The notes under the pieces: model-generated
Databases searched by the model: none
Told to the model about the DNA's origin: nothing
Seen by the model: only the letters and a program-made list of their open reading frames with translations
Assembly: GCF_910592395.1 (NCBI RefSeq)
Contig: NC_088318.1
Location: forward strand, 7,626,349-7,690,348
DNA length: 64,000 nucleotides
Direction of reading: 5' to 3'
Source: Lineus longissimus
Taxonomy: Eukaryota; Nemertea; Pilidiophora; Heteronemertea; Lineidae
In this document: positions 10,557-22,877 of the stretch, one piece after another
Numbering within the stretch: the first letter of the stretch is position 1
Layout: the number at the start of each line of letters is the position of its first letter
Made by a program: the position numbers and the translations under genes

Positions 10557-13060
10557 TATAGGACTCTTGGACATTGTCAATTTAGTGTGTTTGTGCAACT
10601 CAGTTGAAAATAACTTGCGCGTGTGTTGCATATTGTGATTTCATACAAAGACGGTGTGGAATGTGACATTAATTCGGAAACTTTATCAAGTTTGGTGAGC
10701 AGTCTGTGTATCTGCTCTTCTGTGCCATGCATATGACCAAGTTATCTGAATCTGTGTCTTTACAAAGTGGTCAATTTAATGAAGTTTGGTGAGCAGTCTG
10801 TGTATCTGCTCTTCTGTGCCATGCATATGACCAAGTTATCTGAATCTGTGTCTTTACAAAGTGGTCAATTTAATGTAAATTTTTCTGTAGTTGTCTGGTA
10901 TAACGGCATTACCTCCAACTCACAGATGTGTGTAAACTTGCTTTAGTGTCAGGTCATATGTTATATTCGTATAGCTTGTATGGTGAATGATTTGGTGAAC
11001 ACTGGTAGTGTGTATTTGTCATTTCTAGAATCAAGCCAAATTTTCAGAGATATTGATATTATGTTAAGCAATTCGGACTTTTCAGTATATACTTGCTGGT
11101 AAAATTATTAGTGCATGTATCGGTGTTTATTCTGGTGCATGTTTGTTTAGCCTGTATCTTTTCTACTTTGGATTTCTATTGTTCAGTTTATTAACCCTTT
11201 TAGTGTCAACCATGTTTTACATTTTCCTACCCCAGAATGTCAAGCATGTTTTTGGGTTTTAGCAGCTTTTAGGTAACTCTTTTATGAAGCCTTAAAGCAC
11301 AGAAGTGTTCACTTCTATCACTTTACACTGTAGGGTGTTCAGGTCACGTGACTTTCGACGTTCCGTTAGCGCATTTTCGCGTCACGCACAGAAAATGACG
11401 AAAAAAACTTTTCACACCTCTTGAAGATCGGTTAATTTCGGTGTCTTATCGATGATGTATGAAGAAACCAGGAAGACCCAAGGTAAACAGGTATCTAATC
11501 TTTCATTGTCTCAAATTTCAATGAAATTCATCGAGTATGTGGGGAGAAATTAGAAATTACCCACAACTTGGGCCGCCGTGGCGATCATCACGTCCGCCAT
11601 AACATTATGCTAATGAGGACAGCACGGGGGCGTGGCCAACTGCCACTTGCTCGTCAAATCTTTGGCGCCTTTTCCGCAAAAGGGCATATGACCTATGTAA
11701 ATTATCTATCCGGAAATGAACTCTACTGCTGAAACTCTTGCTGTTCGTCCAAAACCGGATGAAATTCCGTCAATATTTACCGATTTTAGGCATTTTCAAG
11801 ATTTGACACTCCTAAACAACACCTAATTATCCCTTCTGAAATCTCATAGAAATGATAATTAAACGGATTTAGTGGTAATTGTAAGTATAAACCTCCGTTT
11901 TGATGAAAATAATTTGACATCTCCAGCGGAATCAAGAGTTTATAATTTATTTTGTAGTTCCAACTTGGCCGATGGTGGCGCATGCCCAATTTTCGTAACA
12001 TCCGGGCACTTTTCCAATTAAATTAGCATTAGAAAGTCAGCTGATTTCAGTCAGTTTGGGTAGGTTTATTGTATATTTTGACAATGTTTTCATTCTTGTT
12101 ATCTCGTGACAGTTGACTAATGTTGTTCTTGACTGTCCTGAGACTCGAATGCTCTGTATTTAAAGGTTTTGTTGGGTAGTTTGGTGAAAATATCAATGTT
12201 TTTCTTTTCATTTCCTGGTTCATGCATTCAGCATTGCATGGTTTTAGTGACAGTGTGACAGTGTTCTGTGAGTGACCAGGCCATGTTTGGCTATAGCTGT
12301 GTGTACTATAGCACCATCTGTAACTCTGAACCAATAAAGTCTTGGGGGAGATGTCTCATTGACATTAATGATATAATTGAAAGTACCAATACCGACTGAG
12401 ATATTATTCTTTATTTTAAGGTATTATTCTTTATTTTCAGATCTGGTTGGATGAAGAGATCGATTAGGCAGATTCAGCACAGTGAGGGATTGCGGTTGTC
12501 AAGCAGCGCTTACATTCGATGGTACTTGAGATGTATTATCCGTTACTTTCATCTGTAATTTGCAAATGAGTTGAATAATAATGTATGAACTTGATTTAAA
12601 CCACTTCTAGTCTTTCTGTGTCTGTTATTAGCCACATTTCAAACAGTCGATTGGCGTCCTTACTCTCATCCGATCATTTTGATATATCAAGACCCCCTTT
12701 AGGAGGGGCTCTTAAGATACACGTGTGTGCGGGAGTAGATAATGTAAATGAATGAGGAGAAATAAAGAGAGTATTGTATATCCTACAAACAATTTTTTTT
12801 GGTATTTTTCTGAATTAACTCCGTTGAGTTTACCGATTTCTCCGCGATCTTCCGGTGGTGGTTGCTATCCCATTGGTTGAAATTAATTTAAATTAAATTG
12901 AAATTAATTAAAATCTTCATGGGAATTCGCTACATCATATGCCTAAGAAATTGGCCAATTATATTAATATTTTTATTAGAGAAATATCCGTCCTAAATAA
13001 TGACAGAAAAGGGTGGTTTATTTCAATTTTGTGTCGACATGGTCGAGGTCACGTGACATA
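10557..13060. other. Non-coding stretch, probable 3' flank of the Gypsy element
   Basis: No coding region recognised. It contains the 94-bp tandem duplication listed separately. At about 12343 a purine run (TTGGGGGAGATG) followed by TGT looks like a polypurine tract plus LTR start, and TTGGCGTCC at about 12651 looks like a primer-binding site, but no second copy of the intervening sequence is present. An LTR there remains unproven. Confidence 0.4.
10691..10878. repeat. Two-copy tandem duplication, 94-bp period
   Basis: TTTGGTGAGCAGTCTG begins at 10691 and again at 10785. The two 94-bp units are nearly identical across their length. Confidence 0.9.
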
Positions 13061-13110
13061 ACAAGAGGCCCAAGGGCCTGGCGCTCAGCTGAAATGGATA
13101 GGTGAAGGCA
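13061..13110. repeat. Repeat-family terminus (AACAAGAGGCCC type)
   Basis: ACAAGAGGCCCAAGGGCC, followed by TGGCGCTCAGCTG, matches in reverse complement the stretch at 44437-44462. Two distant inverted occurrences suggest a transposon end. The family is not identified. Confidence 0.6.
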
Positions 13111-15640
13111 AGGGCCAAGTGTGTGTCGGTACCGTTATTATGAGGCAACGTGAAGCTATAACGTCTAGCACGCAGAAGTGCTGATGCGAAAGACCTTCTT
13201 GCTATATCAGTGCATGCTGAAGTACTGAGTTGACGTCACCCTGGTATTATGACGTAAAGTCATTTCTATTGCCGTTGCAGTAGTGGGGTGTGTGATGACG
13301 TCAAGGAGTTGTGTGGTGACGTCAAAGAGTGGAGTCCTTGTCTTCATGCAGCGTGGAAGGGTAGGTGGAACTAATAACATGCACATGGACACAAGGTACA
13401 TAATTATTACAGTGTATTTTGTGAGGTGGGGCCTGGTGCTTTACGATGGTCAAATGAACCGACTGTTGTCTGGACATTGATGAAGTGAATGCAGCCAAAT
13501 GTTTGGGACGGTCTTTTTTTTGTATGTGAAGAAAAGAAGATAAAGAGTTGGTTAATAAAATGAACTTTATTGGTGCGGCAGATATTTGATGCCTTTCGGC
13601 AGATATTTGAAGCGCCTTGCGGCAGTTATTTGTTGCCTTGCGGCAGATATTTGATAACGCTCTCCAGGAATGGAAAGCAGTAAAACGAGTAAGCACACCT
13701 TACTCTGAATGTGGGAACAGCAAGTGCTTTCCTGGACTTGAAATGTGCCAACGACTCCTCTTGCAATAACCAACAACAGTTAATCTGTAAAAAAAGAGAA
13801 GAGAAATTAACACTGACTGAATAAAAAAGGGTGACATAGACGGGGAAATGTACACCACCGGATACAGTCTGTGCTTGATCAGGCATCGGTCAGATGATAT
13901 CCTGAACAAGGCATCTATGGAAGCAAATCCAGAAAGAGACTTAACCTTCGAAGGGCACACTTATCACTCAGTGAAAAGTCAGTCCTGGGGGTTGTTTTCC
14001 AATTCAAAATAAAAGTGTAACCTCTTTAAATTAGTCTCACAGACTGAACCATAACACTCAACAGCTAACCGTGCCCACATGATGTGAGCCAAGTTGGGCT
14101 TAAAGATGAGCGAGTGGTGTACTACATTTTGAAAATTGTCTATCGTCTACGACATGTGACAGAACAGGATCTAGTGGACTTAATGATGAGGTACTATCAA
14201 ATAAGGTGTCCATCAAATGCATCATGAGGGCCTGTTGAGTTATACTCTAAGCCTGTCCTATAGGCTATCGTTTTTGTCTTTTTGACAGCCTACAGTACAG
14301 CCATGCATGCACAGCGCAGTGTACAGACAGTACAGGACATGAGCATTGCTGCGTAACGAAACTGCAGTGGAATTCATACTACGATGTCATAATGTGACTT
14401 TCAAAATAATTGTAAACAAACGTAAATGGCGAGATTTGTTGCAAAATAAATTGCCAACCACAACAACTCAGGGACCGTCCCAAAATGGCCGACGGCGAAT
14501 TCTCCGGTCGCTAGCGCAGTCCATAAACAAGCATCAATTTTACCAACTTTGGGTGCAAGCTTGGTCATCAAAGTTACAGAACTGTTAGAAATACATCTAA
14601 ACAACATATATATACAGTTAAAAGTGCATAAAAATCCCGTTTCAACCTCCGGGCGCTACCTTTTTTTCTCCGCCACACGCCGGGCCCTACCGGTCGTTAT
14701 TTAGTGCGACCACCACCAGAGTGTTTATCACGATCTTTCGCCGTTTTAATTGCGCGTTTTAGGCAGATTAATCAATTATTACATGCATGCATTATATATC
14801 ACCGAAATGATAATTGCGTAGGCTATTTGAAACTAAGTTCAGATATCATTTTCGATCTTTGAATTGAATTTAGGTGAGTGATTTTGACACCCGGTCGACA
14901 TATCAGGACTTGCAAAATTCACGCGAGATCGCTTGCATCATCGGCACGTTTGAAAACCGAATTTCACAAATTCCACAAATATTTATCACATACCATATGT
15001 ATCACCACAAAGGTAACTCTCTAGACTATTTGAAACCAAGTTCAGATACTTATTTTCACAAAAATTCGAAGCTATGCAAGCGATTTTTCAGTGGTAGAGA
15101 TCGACGGAAACAAATTTCTCGCTCTAAAATGACATGAGACGAGCACCAACTTTCGCTAATTTGTGCACAAAATTTCCTCAATATTATAAAAAACTATTGA
15201 TAAATCTGAATTATATAGACTCTTTTCAGTACCTAAACAAATTTCAGGTACATGGTCATGTTGATTAAAAGAGTATCAACCGATTGAACATGAGAAAGTT
15301 CACTCATCTTCATTGAAGCAGCGACTACCGCCATTTTTAAATGGTGGCATCTCTTCTATTGATCGGCCAATCAGCGGCACTGCTTGCAAAAAAGTTAAGC
15401 CACCGCCAAATTTGAAATCGCCAAAATTCAGGCAATGTGCCTGCAGCGCCAACTGGCGGTGAAAACTATATTAATTCCATTAAAAGTAAAAAATGAAAAA
15501 ATATTTAAAAATATTCAGCCACATTTGAAAACAATATTTGCTCTGTGGACCGAGGTAAAAAGGGAAAGAAATCTGAACGCGAAATGACCTCATTCTCTTA
15601 ATACAGGTCGGATCGCGCTGATTTTTCGTTTTTTGAGTTC
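13111..15640. other. No gene recognised; short degenerate repeats
   Basis: At 13573-13652 the word GGCAGATATTTGA recurs about every 27 bp in four degenerate units. The rest has no recognised coding region; the minus-strand frames at 13322-13960 overlap each other and carry no known motif. Confidence 0.4.
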
Positions 15641-15800
15641 ACCTTGGGCAACTCCTAATTTACCACCATCAACGAAGTGGCTAGGCCTTCCCGGTCAGAA
15701 ATGTCCAATTTTGTCCACAGATGGGTCCCTAGATGGATGGATGGATGGATTGCAGGACGGACACCATTTGAACAGCTATACTACTAGCTCCGCTGACACA
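15640..15800. repeat. Dispersed repeat with (ATGG)n core
   Basis: Shares the order 'gtcCACAGATGG', (ATGG)n, GGACGGACACCA and TAGCTCCGCTGAC with 19065-19195. Reverse-complement relatives occur at 32950-33020. It looks like one end of a dispersed DNA-transposon-like family. Confidence 0.65.
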
Positions 15801-15850
15801 CCCGTCCAAAAAAGGCACTTTAAGAAAAACAAATATGTTTTTCCAGCTTA

Positions 15851-17088
15851 AAACCACACTGACGACTAAGTTATATTGGTCTACTGCCCAAATCTGAAGT
15901 ATCAAATTGAATCACAAACTAGAACTAGCTCTATTTAGCTATAGTTGCGTGAAAAATTCGGGTGAGCGACGTACATTCTGTACCCTAGCGGCCAATAATT
16001 AAACTACTTTCAGCCGTCTGCTCCGGTCTCGTAAGGGAGTTTTTCCCAAATGTACGCGATGATGACGTGCCCCATTAACAGGACGTAACATCTATTTTAA
16101 AATGCGTTTCCAAAGTGAATGCATGAGGACAACCCATTTATTTGTGTCGTATATCACTGGAAACGCACGATTCCCGTGAATAAGGACAATCACAATGTAT
16201 TACATTACCAAAACAAAAATGTGTCGGAAGGAACTATATGGATGGTCCCATCGCACCCCCCCCCCCCTCCAGCAGTATGACACAGAAGGGCTAGTTGACT
16301 GTCCACCGGGGGGGGGGGGGGGGGTTTGGGGGGAAGCTGGTAAAAACCTATGTCGACGGAGGGGGGTTTGGGGGTGTCCCCCCATTGTAACAGCTGTAGT
16401 TGTTAGAGCTTGCACTTAACACATGCTCGTAGGGGGGTTCGGGGGAGCTCCCCCGACCTAAAGGGGGGCTTACTAAGTCCTTGACTTTACATATTACAAG
16501 CCTGGTTAGAATATTAATGGTGTTGGCAGAGTTTGACGTGGCCATATTGGTTTCAACATGGCCGCCTGATGGCGGTTGCATCAAAGTGGATAAAGATGGA
16601 CTGACCTTGAGCCGCATATCATACCAGTGCCTTAGTTTAAGAAACTGAAATGATATCTGCCAACATCCTTATTACTAGCAGCCATATTCCAATATTTGTC
16701 CTTGGCGGCCATCTTGGAATGCCGCCATATTGAATTCGAACCCGAAGATCCGTAATCATCAAGTTTTACTACTCCTTTGGTTTACAATGGGAGTCAGAGC
16801 TGCAGAAAAGGTTGCCAAGTTGCATAGTTTTGGTGGCAAGGCTCAAAATAACTTTTTTCACTTGTATAGCAAAGTTGCTATACAAGGTCTTGACTTGTAT
16901 AGCAGTTTTGAAGCTATGTATAGCAACTTTTTCCGACACCGGACCAACGTGTGTTGATATTTCAATAAATGAATAAAAAAGACTTACTTTCATTGTTATT
17001 TGCCTTTATTTATCAGAAACTGGTGAAAATGATAAATGAATCACAAAAAAAAATAGAGAGAAAGCTGTTTTTCTTCAAATTTCAAACA
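15851..17088. other. Low-complexity G/C runs, no gene
   Basis: Contains a run of C at 16257-16267 and a run of G from about 16308 to 16323, plus further G-rich blocks to 16460. The long overlapping frames across these runs on both strands are proline/glycine artefacts. At 16862-16930 short words (TATAGCAAAGTTGCTATA) form local inverted repeats. No exon is supported. Confidence 0.5.
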
Positions 17089-17735
17089 AAAATATTTTGT
17101 CGTTCAGAAGTTACAGAGCGGAAAGGAATTTTCATGATTTTCAGAAAGCCCCCCCTATGGGCTAGAAAAATGGTTGAAACTAAAAACTCACGCGATATAT
17201 TGCGTACCTTTGTCAGCTTATTCTACCATAAAAAGTTGGTAAAAATCGGACGAATATTAAGCGAGTTCTAACACTTTATGTGTTTTTGGTTTGGGCCCCC
17301 TGGTGGCCAAGTCGAGAATCAAACTTGGCCGATTTTACATCACGACACACCTTTGGCCTGTCCTCTATCAGTACACCAAATTTCAAGCCAAAATATTTTG
17401 TCGTTCAGAAGTTACAGAGCGGAAGGGGATTTTCATGATTTTCAGAAAGCGCCCCCTATGGGCCAGAAAATGGCTGAAACTAAAAACTCAGGTGATATAT
17501 CGTGAACCTTTGCTAGCTTAGTCTACCATAAAAATTTGGTAAAGATCGATGAATATTAAGCGAGTTCTAACACTTTATGTGTTTTTGGTTTTGGCCCCCT
17601 GGTGGCCAAGTCGAGAATCAAACTCGGCCGATTTTACATCGCGACACACCTTTGGCCCGCCCTCTTTCAGCACACCAAATTTCAATCCAAAATATTGTGT
17701 CGTTCAGAAGTTACAGAGCGGAAAGGAACACTAGC
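17089..17735. repeat. Tandem repeat, about 300-bp period, 2.1 copies
   Basis: CGTTCAGAAGTTACAG occurs at 17101, 17402 and 17701, spacing 301 and 299 bp. Units include CCCCCTATGGGC and CCCCTGGTGGCCAAGTCGAGAATC. Similar phrases (CCCCTGGTGGCCAA) occur in the TA-inserting elements at 20.6, 39.2 and 50.7 kb, so the array probably derives from part of such an element. ORFs here merely repeat with it. Confidence 0.88.
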
Positions 17736-17775
17736 GGCGAGCGGCGAGCACCAAGCGGCGAGCGGCGAGCGGCAC
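17736..17775. repeat. GCGGCGA short tandem repeat
   Basis: Several GCGGCGA units directly after the 300-bp array, a GC-rich microsatellite in otherwise AT-rich sequence. Confidence 0.8.
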
Positions 17776-19050
17776 TGCAGACGGACGGGCGGTATTTCCA
17801 TATCCCCCTCCGAGGGCTCCGGGGGACAAAAACAGATCATATCATATTCCTTGGCATAAATTAAAATAGGAGTGCGGGAACAAGGTTTTTTAGCAGGAGG
17901 AAAGCGAGAACATTTTGCGCCGTCGTATTCCGATTTGACTGGTTAGTGGTGAAATCTGCTTTTAATTTGAAAATTAACATATTCGTTTTTCTAGTTCTAA
18001 AGTTGTCTGAATTAAAGATGCTTTCCCAATGCTTGACTGGTCTGGCAAGAGGCATTGCCAGGAAAACGTGACGTCATTTTGGCCATTCTTCTTACCGCAC
18101 GCCCTCCCTCTCCGTAAAACATCCTGACATGGTGTGAAGTGGGAGGGCGCACAATGGGAACCACACTGCCGCGATGTTAATAGTTTCTATTTATAGAATT
18201 CAGCGGCAGAGATTTTAAGGACGGAAGAAGTAGATTAACTCGGCTAATCTCAATGGATTTCACCCAGGAATGTTTTCAAGGCGAGAGAAACATCTGATTT
18301 AAGTACTGCGCTTATTAGATTTCATGTTCATGCCGAAGATTGGCCTAAAACGTGGACGAAAAAAGAGTGCATTAGCGAGTGTTGGAGAGGTCACGTGATT
18401 GGACGAGAAACCTGAACAAAGTTTTCGTGCTTTTAGCTGCTATAATATACTCCTGCAGAATAGTAGAACCAATAGAACTAATTTCCGAAGTTTCCAATAG
18501 TTTGAACACAAATCAGAACATCACCCGTCAGCTGGACTCAGATCTGCATAAATTACGATAAATAATGAGGTCGTCGCTTTAATTACGCAAAGAAAGTTGA
18601 CTCCATTCGAAGGTTGTTTTGACCAAATTCCGTTGAACTCATAGTTATGAGGGCATTTGAACACATTCTCGTTGATCTTTTCTATAAACGTGTGAAGTTT
18701 CATACCAAAATACGTTTCCGTAAGGCTTAAAAAAGAAAATTTGTCACTTACAAAATCATCGCTCCGGTAGAAATAAAAAGGTCACCGCCATTTTCTTGAT
18801 AGTACTCCAGGTAACCTCGGTGGGAAATTTAAAGCGGAATAATCCGGGGTCAAACAACAGTTTTGCTCGCTACCGCCAACTGGTGATATAAATCGACACT
18901 AATCTATTTTATATCAAAACTTCTGTATCATGAAGACCTTTTCAACTTTATTTCAAGCTTTTATCGCCTGGAATAGAGCGTCAAAAAATGTTTTTTTCCG
19001 TAAGCAACATTTTCTGCGGTGTTTATAAGCAAGACTAGATTTGAAGTGCC
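17776..19050. other. No gene recognised
   Basis: No supportable exon or complete repeat. A CACGTGA and TGACGTCA-like word are present but give no further clue. Confidence 0.35.
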
Positions 19051-19059
19051 TCGGTTGTA

Positions 19060-19195
19060 TGATTACAAAATGCCCAACTTTGTCTACAGATGGCTAGATG
19101 GAAGGATGGCAGGATGGATGGAAGGAAGGACGGACACCAATCGAATAGTTATTTGACTAGCTCCGCTGACTTTGTCAGCTGAGCTAAAAACCCCA
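19060..19195. repeat. Dispersed repeat end with GCTCAGCTGAC-type terminus
   Basis: Relative of 15640-15800: ACAGATGGCTAGATGG, then GGACGGACACCAAT, then CTAGCTCCGCTGAC and TTTGTCAGCTGAGCT. The last part is itself an imperfect palindrome (AGCTCAGCTGAC...GTCAGCAGAGCT in other copies), as expected for a transposon terminus. Confidence 0.7.
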
Positions 19196-19266
19196 CTGCA
19201 TCCATAACGTCATTCACCCGGGAGATTTGAACAAACATGGCTACCCCCGCAAACTGCTTATTAAAT

Positions 19267-20737
19267 GAGACAAGACCACTAATGAATATTCATGAATAGG
19301 TTGGTGGGTCGAGGCCTATCAATTAGACAAGTGCATGTTTTTAACTCTCAAGTACATATTTGGAGAGGTATTGAAAAAATATTGTTGTGGCAAGTCTACA
19401 GATATAAAGAAATTATTTGATGAAAAAATCAATTTGGAATTTCGCTAATTGGGTAATAGGGGACGTGTTTTGAGATTTTTCTGCCAGTTCAAGCAGTTGG
19501 CTGAAAAGAGTGGAAATATCAATGTCTGTCTAATTTGTTGATTATCAAAAAATTTCCGTGGTCAACTACCAGTTTATTTTTCACCATTTACTTGCCCGAC
19601 TGTCCGGAATATCATATCAAAATTTCAGATTCAGAACCCCACGCAGTATTTGATGCGTCGCGGTCATACATTGACAATTTAACTGCTAAAAGGCTTAAAT
19701 GAAATGGCCAGGGCCATTGTGCTCACCTCATGTGGAGGAAAGATGGATAAAGAGCATGGTATTGTGTCATGTAGTGTTAGGTTTGATGTAGGTCCAAGCA
19801 ATTACAATTTCCCCAAAATGGCCAATTTACAGTACATTCGACCTCTGTGACCTTGAAAAGTAGGTCAAATCAAAGAAGACCCGGGTGACACATTGAATGG
19901 TTGTTAGAATTAGATGTGCCTATGATATAAAATTGGTGCCAATCGGGCAAGTCATTACTAGGAATAATGGCATTTTGAAGAATTTAGGATTTGGCCCCCT
20001 CCCTGGAGGCTAAACGGCAAATCAGATCGCACCAAACTTCGGTACCTAAGATCACCTGACCAAGGGGTACATGTGTACTTAATTTGTGATCAATAGTCAT
20101 TGCAGTTAAGAAACGTGCCATAGTTACGGCCTGACGGCCAATTTACGCCATTTGACCTCTGTGACCTTGACAAGAAGATTAAATTAAAAACCTGTGTGAC
20201 ATATACTGTATGGTGGTTAGATGTACCCATGATATCAAATTGGTGGCAATCGGGCAAGAAGTTAAGGAATAATCACATTTTTAAGGTTTTTGGATTTTGC
20301 CCCCTGGTGGTCAAGTGGTGAATCATATTGGACCAAACTTCGGTCCCTGAGATCACCTGACTAAGGGGTAAATGTGTACCAAATTTGGTATCAATAGTCA
20401 TTGCAGTTTAGAAACGTGCCATCGTTACATCCTAACGGCCAATTTACACCATTTGACCTCTGTGACCTTGAAAAGGAGGTCAAATCAAAAACCCGGAGGA
20501 TATATGATGCACCTTTGCTAGAAGTACCTACCATATTTTTTTCAAAATTTCCCGACTACTATTAAGGGAGATATTGCATATTTTCACTTTTAACGTTTAG
20601 CCCCCTGGTGGCCAAACCATTAAACGAATCGGACCGAAACTTGGTCTCCAAGGTGTCATTACATAAGGGTACATGTGTACCAAGTTTCAACTCAATAGCT
20701 CTAACAGTTACGAAACGTGCCCTGCTAACGGATGACG

Positions 20738-20778
<41 letters not shown>

Positions 20779-20846
20779 ACGCCACGGTATGGGATAAGCT
20801 CACCTCTGCTAAGAGGTGAGCTAAAAATCAATTGTGGTCTTGTCTC
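19267..20846. mobile_element. MITE with GAGACAAGACCAC ends, interrupted copy
   Basis: Starts GAGACAAGACCACT and ends AGTGG-type TIR complement (GTGGTCTTGTCTC). It matches 21396-21841 over about 440 bp. Between 19698 and 20821 it is split by a 1.1-kb element, and the sister copy shows the uninterrupted site. No ORF belongs to it. Confidence 0.85.
19698..20821 (+). mobile_element. TA-inserting non-autonomous element (family E1), copy 1
   Basis: About 1.12 kb, beginning AATGAAATGGCCAGGGCC and ending AAGAGGTGAGC, flanked on both sides by TA (19696-19697 and 20822-20823). The uninterrupted sister site at 21816 has a single TA, so the duplication is direct evidence. Inside are two to three diverged subunits with CATTTGACCTCTGTGACC and a GAC microsatellite at 20727-20777. 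No transposase ORF. A second, inverted copy lies at 39040-40151. TA target choice suits the Tc1/mariner superfamily, but other TA users exist. Confidence 0.85.
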
Positions 20847-21395
20847 CATTTACACTACATTTTGGGTCAATTTTGTGAAAAATTTGAATGTGCTCAAATC
20901 ACTCTAATTCATTTAGAATATTGTACTGTTGATGATTTAATGTCAAAACAAGCTAAAATAATGAGAAAAAAACTTAATTTGACCCCAATATGAGCCAACC
21001 TATCACCGGTCTAAGTTCGGTTTCATTTTTACAAGTCTTGTTGTGTTGCCATTCATTTTGCAATTTCTTTGAAACTACTTAGGCCTTGATTCTGAAAGTT
21101 GTGCCCTAAGCAGCAAAGATATTCCTAAATTACATCCTAAATTTTCAGCTCCATAGCTTGCTTATTCTGGCCAGGGCTGGTCTTTGAATTTGGTGCTGTT
21201 GGCTGCAAAATCATGACTTTTTGTCGATTTTGTCCTCTTTCGTCGCTTTTGGCACAGTGTACCACTCTTGGAAATGTCTCTCATTTCTCCAAAAATGTCC
21301 AGATATCACTTTCCTTTGTTGGAGAGTTGTGGGATGTCATCTACATTAGTTTGAAAAAATTCTCAAAATGTTAACCCCTGAAATCTACCTTCATT

Positions 21396-21841
21396 GAGAC
21401 AAGACCACTAATGAATATTCATAGGTTGGAGGGTCGAGGCCTATCAATTAGACGAGTGCATGTTTTTAACTCTCAAGTGCATATTTGGAGAGGTATTGAA
21501 AAAATATTTGTTGTGGCAAGTCTACAGATATAAAGAAATTATTTGATGAAAAAATTAATTTGGAATTTTGCTAATTGGGTAATAGGGTGCGTGTTTTGAG
21601 ATTTTTCTGCCAGTTGGCTGAAAAGAGTGGAAATATCAATGTCTGTCTAATCTGTCGATTATCAAAAAATTTCCGTAGTCAACTACCAGTTTATTTTTCA
21701 CCATTTACTTGCCCGACTGTCCGGAGTATCATATCAAAATTTCAGATTCACAACAGATTCACGCAGTATTTGATGCGTCGCGGTCAAACATTGACAATTT
21801 AACTGCTAAAAGGCTTAAAAACTCAATTGTGGTCTTGTCTC
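21396..21841. mobile_element. 446-bp MITE with GAGACAAGACCAC terminal inverted repeats
   Basis: TIRs GAGACAAGACCAC (21396) and its complement (ending 21841) bound an AT-rich body without coding capacity. It is the uninterrupted sister of 19267-20846. A clear target duplication could not be agreed between both copies. Confidence 0.8.
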
Positions 21842-22877
21842 AAATGCAATTTTCTGCACTATCTATCTAGGGATATTCATTCTAAAATACCTTGGTACCG
21901 TAAAGTCAACTTTTAAATGGAAAATGCATAAGCCTCGTTCTGAGAGCGGAGTGTTTTGGACACGCAACCAAGATGCTCTACCAAAGTTCCCTCGGGTTGC
22001 ACTAAAATGTGGAAACCATGCACACGTCACGTCAATGGAATTTCAGCTCACTTCAGAAGTTTGAGGCTCTCAAAACACTGCTTCAAACACAAATCAGCCA
22101 AGGAAGCATCAACCACCCTAAGTTTTTTAATGAGCACTACACATATTCGCCGAGAAAAACGCTCCAAATAGCCCATTTGCGCGGATTTTAGCATCACTTG
22201 AGCGAGCCGATGCGGACTTCCTATGCGCGCTGTACAAAATGTACATGTCTCATTTTCTGTAACGTTGCCGTAACATAATGTAAACAACGGCGCTACCGGC
22301 GCTCTGGCCGGGCCGGCGATGGATGGAATTTGCCAAATTCGCACATATTCAAGTTATTTTCGTGGCCTATCTTTTTAAGTTTGAGGTATTTTAGAATAGA
22401 AATTGAACCCTCGGCTTCGGACCTTGGTTGAGTTACCAAGACACTCGAGGGTGGAGCTAAAATACAGTCCAAACCCGAGCCGACAGGTGTAGAGTATTTG
22501 TTTGTCATGTAACTTGGTATATATTTGATTTTGCTGCATCAATTTATTCCCATAGCTTCCCTTTAAGCAAGTCAATGAGTGACTCAAAGTGTGTGAGGGT
22601 TTTATTCAGTTTCTAGTGGACTGCAATTGGCTCCAATCAGATACGTTACCTGTCTTCACTGGGAGCAGCGCAACATTTTGGACATATTGGATAGTGTAAT
22701 TAAAGATGAGAGATATTTTAAACAGTTACTGTTCCAGCCATAATGCTAAATTAGTTGAAATTTTATCAAAATACATTTCATTTATTAGATGTTAGCCGCC
22801 CTGTTGAGCCATTATTGTTCTCTTTATCAAAAGCTTAGCGCAGAAAATAAAGAATGTTAAGACAATGTCTTTATAAA
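21842..22877. other. No gene recognised
   Basis: Contains a GC-rich patch at about 22270-22320 (GGCGCTACCGGCGCTC) that could be a promoter-like island, but no exon could be tied to it. Confidence 0.35.

Noticed and set aside
12343-12660. Possible LTR after the Gypsy element (purine run, TGT start, primer-site-like end)
   Set aside because: No second copy was found 5' of gag, so the boundary cannot be supported.
16195-16617. Pro/Gly-rich ORFs on both strands
   Set aside because: They span homopolymer C and G runs; the coding signal is an artefact of low complexity.
17278-17864. Overlapping ORFs of similar sequence
   Set aside because: They repeat with the 300-bp tandem array and are not genes.
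20562-20907. Overlapping ORFs with Arg or Asp runs on both strands
   Set aside because: They are translations of the GAC microsatellite inside an E1 element; the same occurs at 39058-39288.
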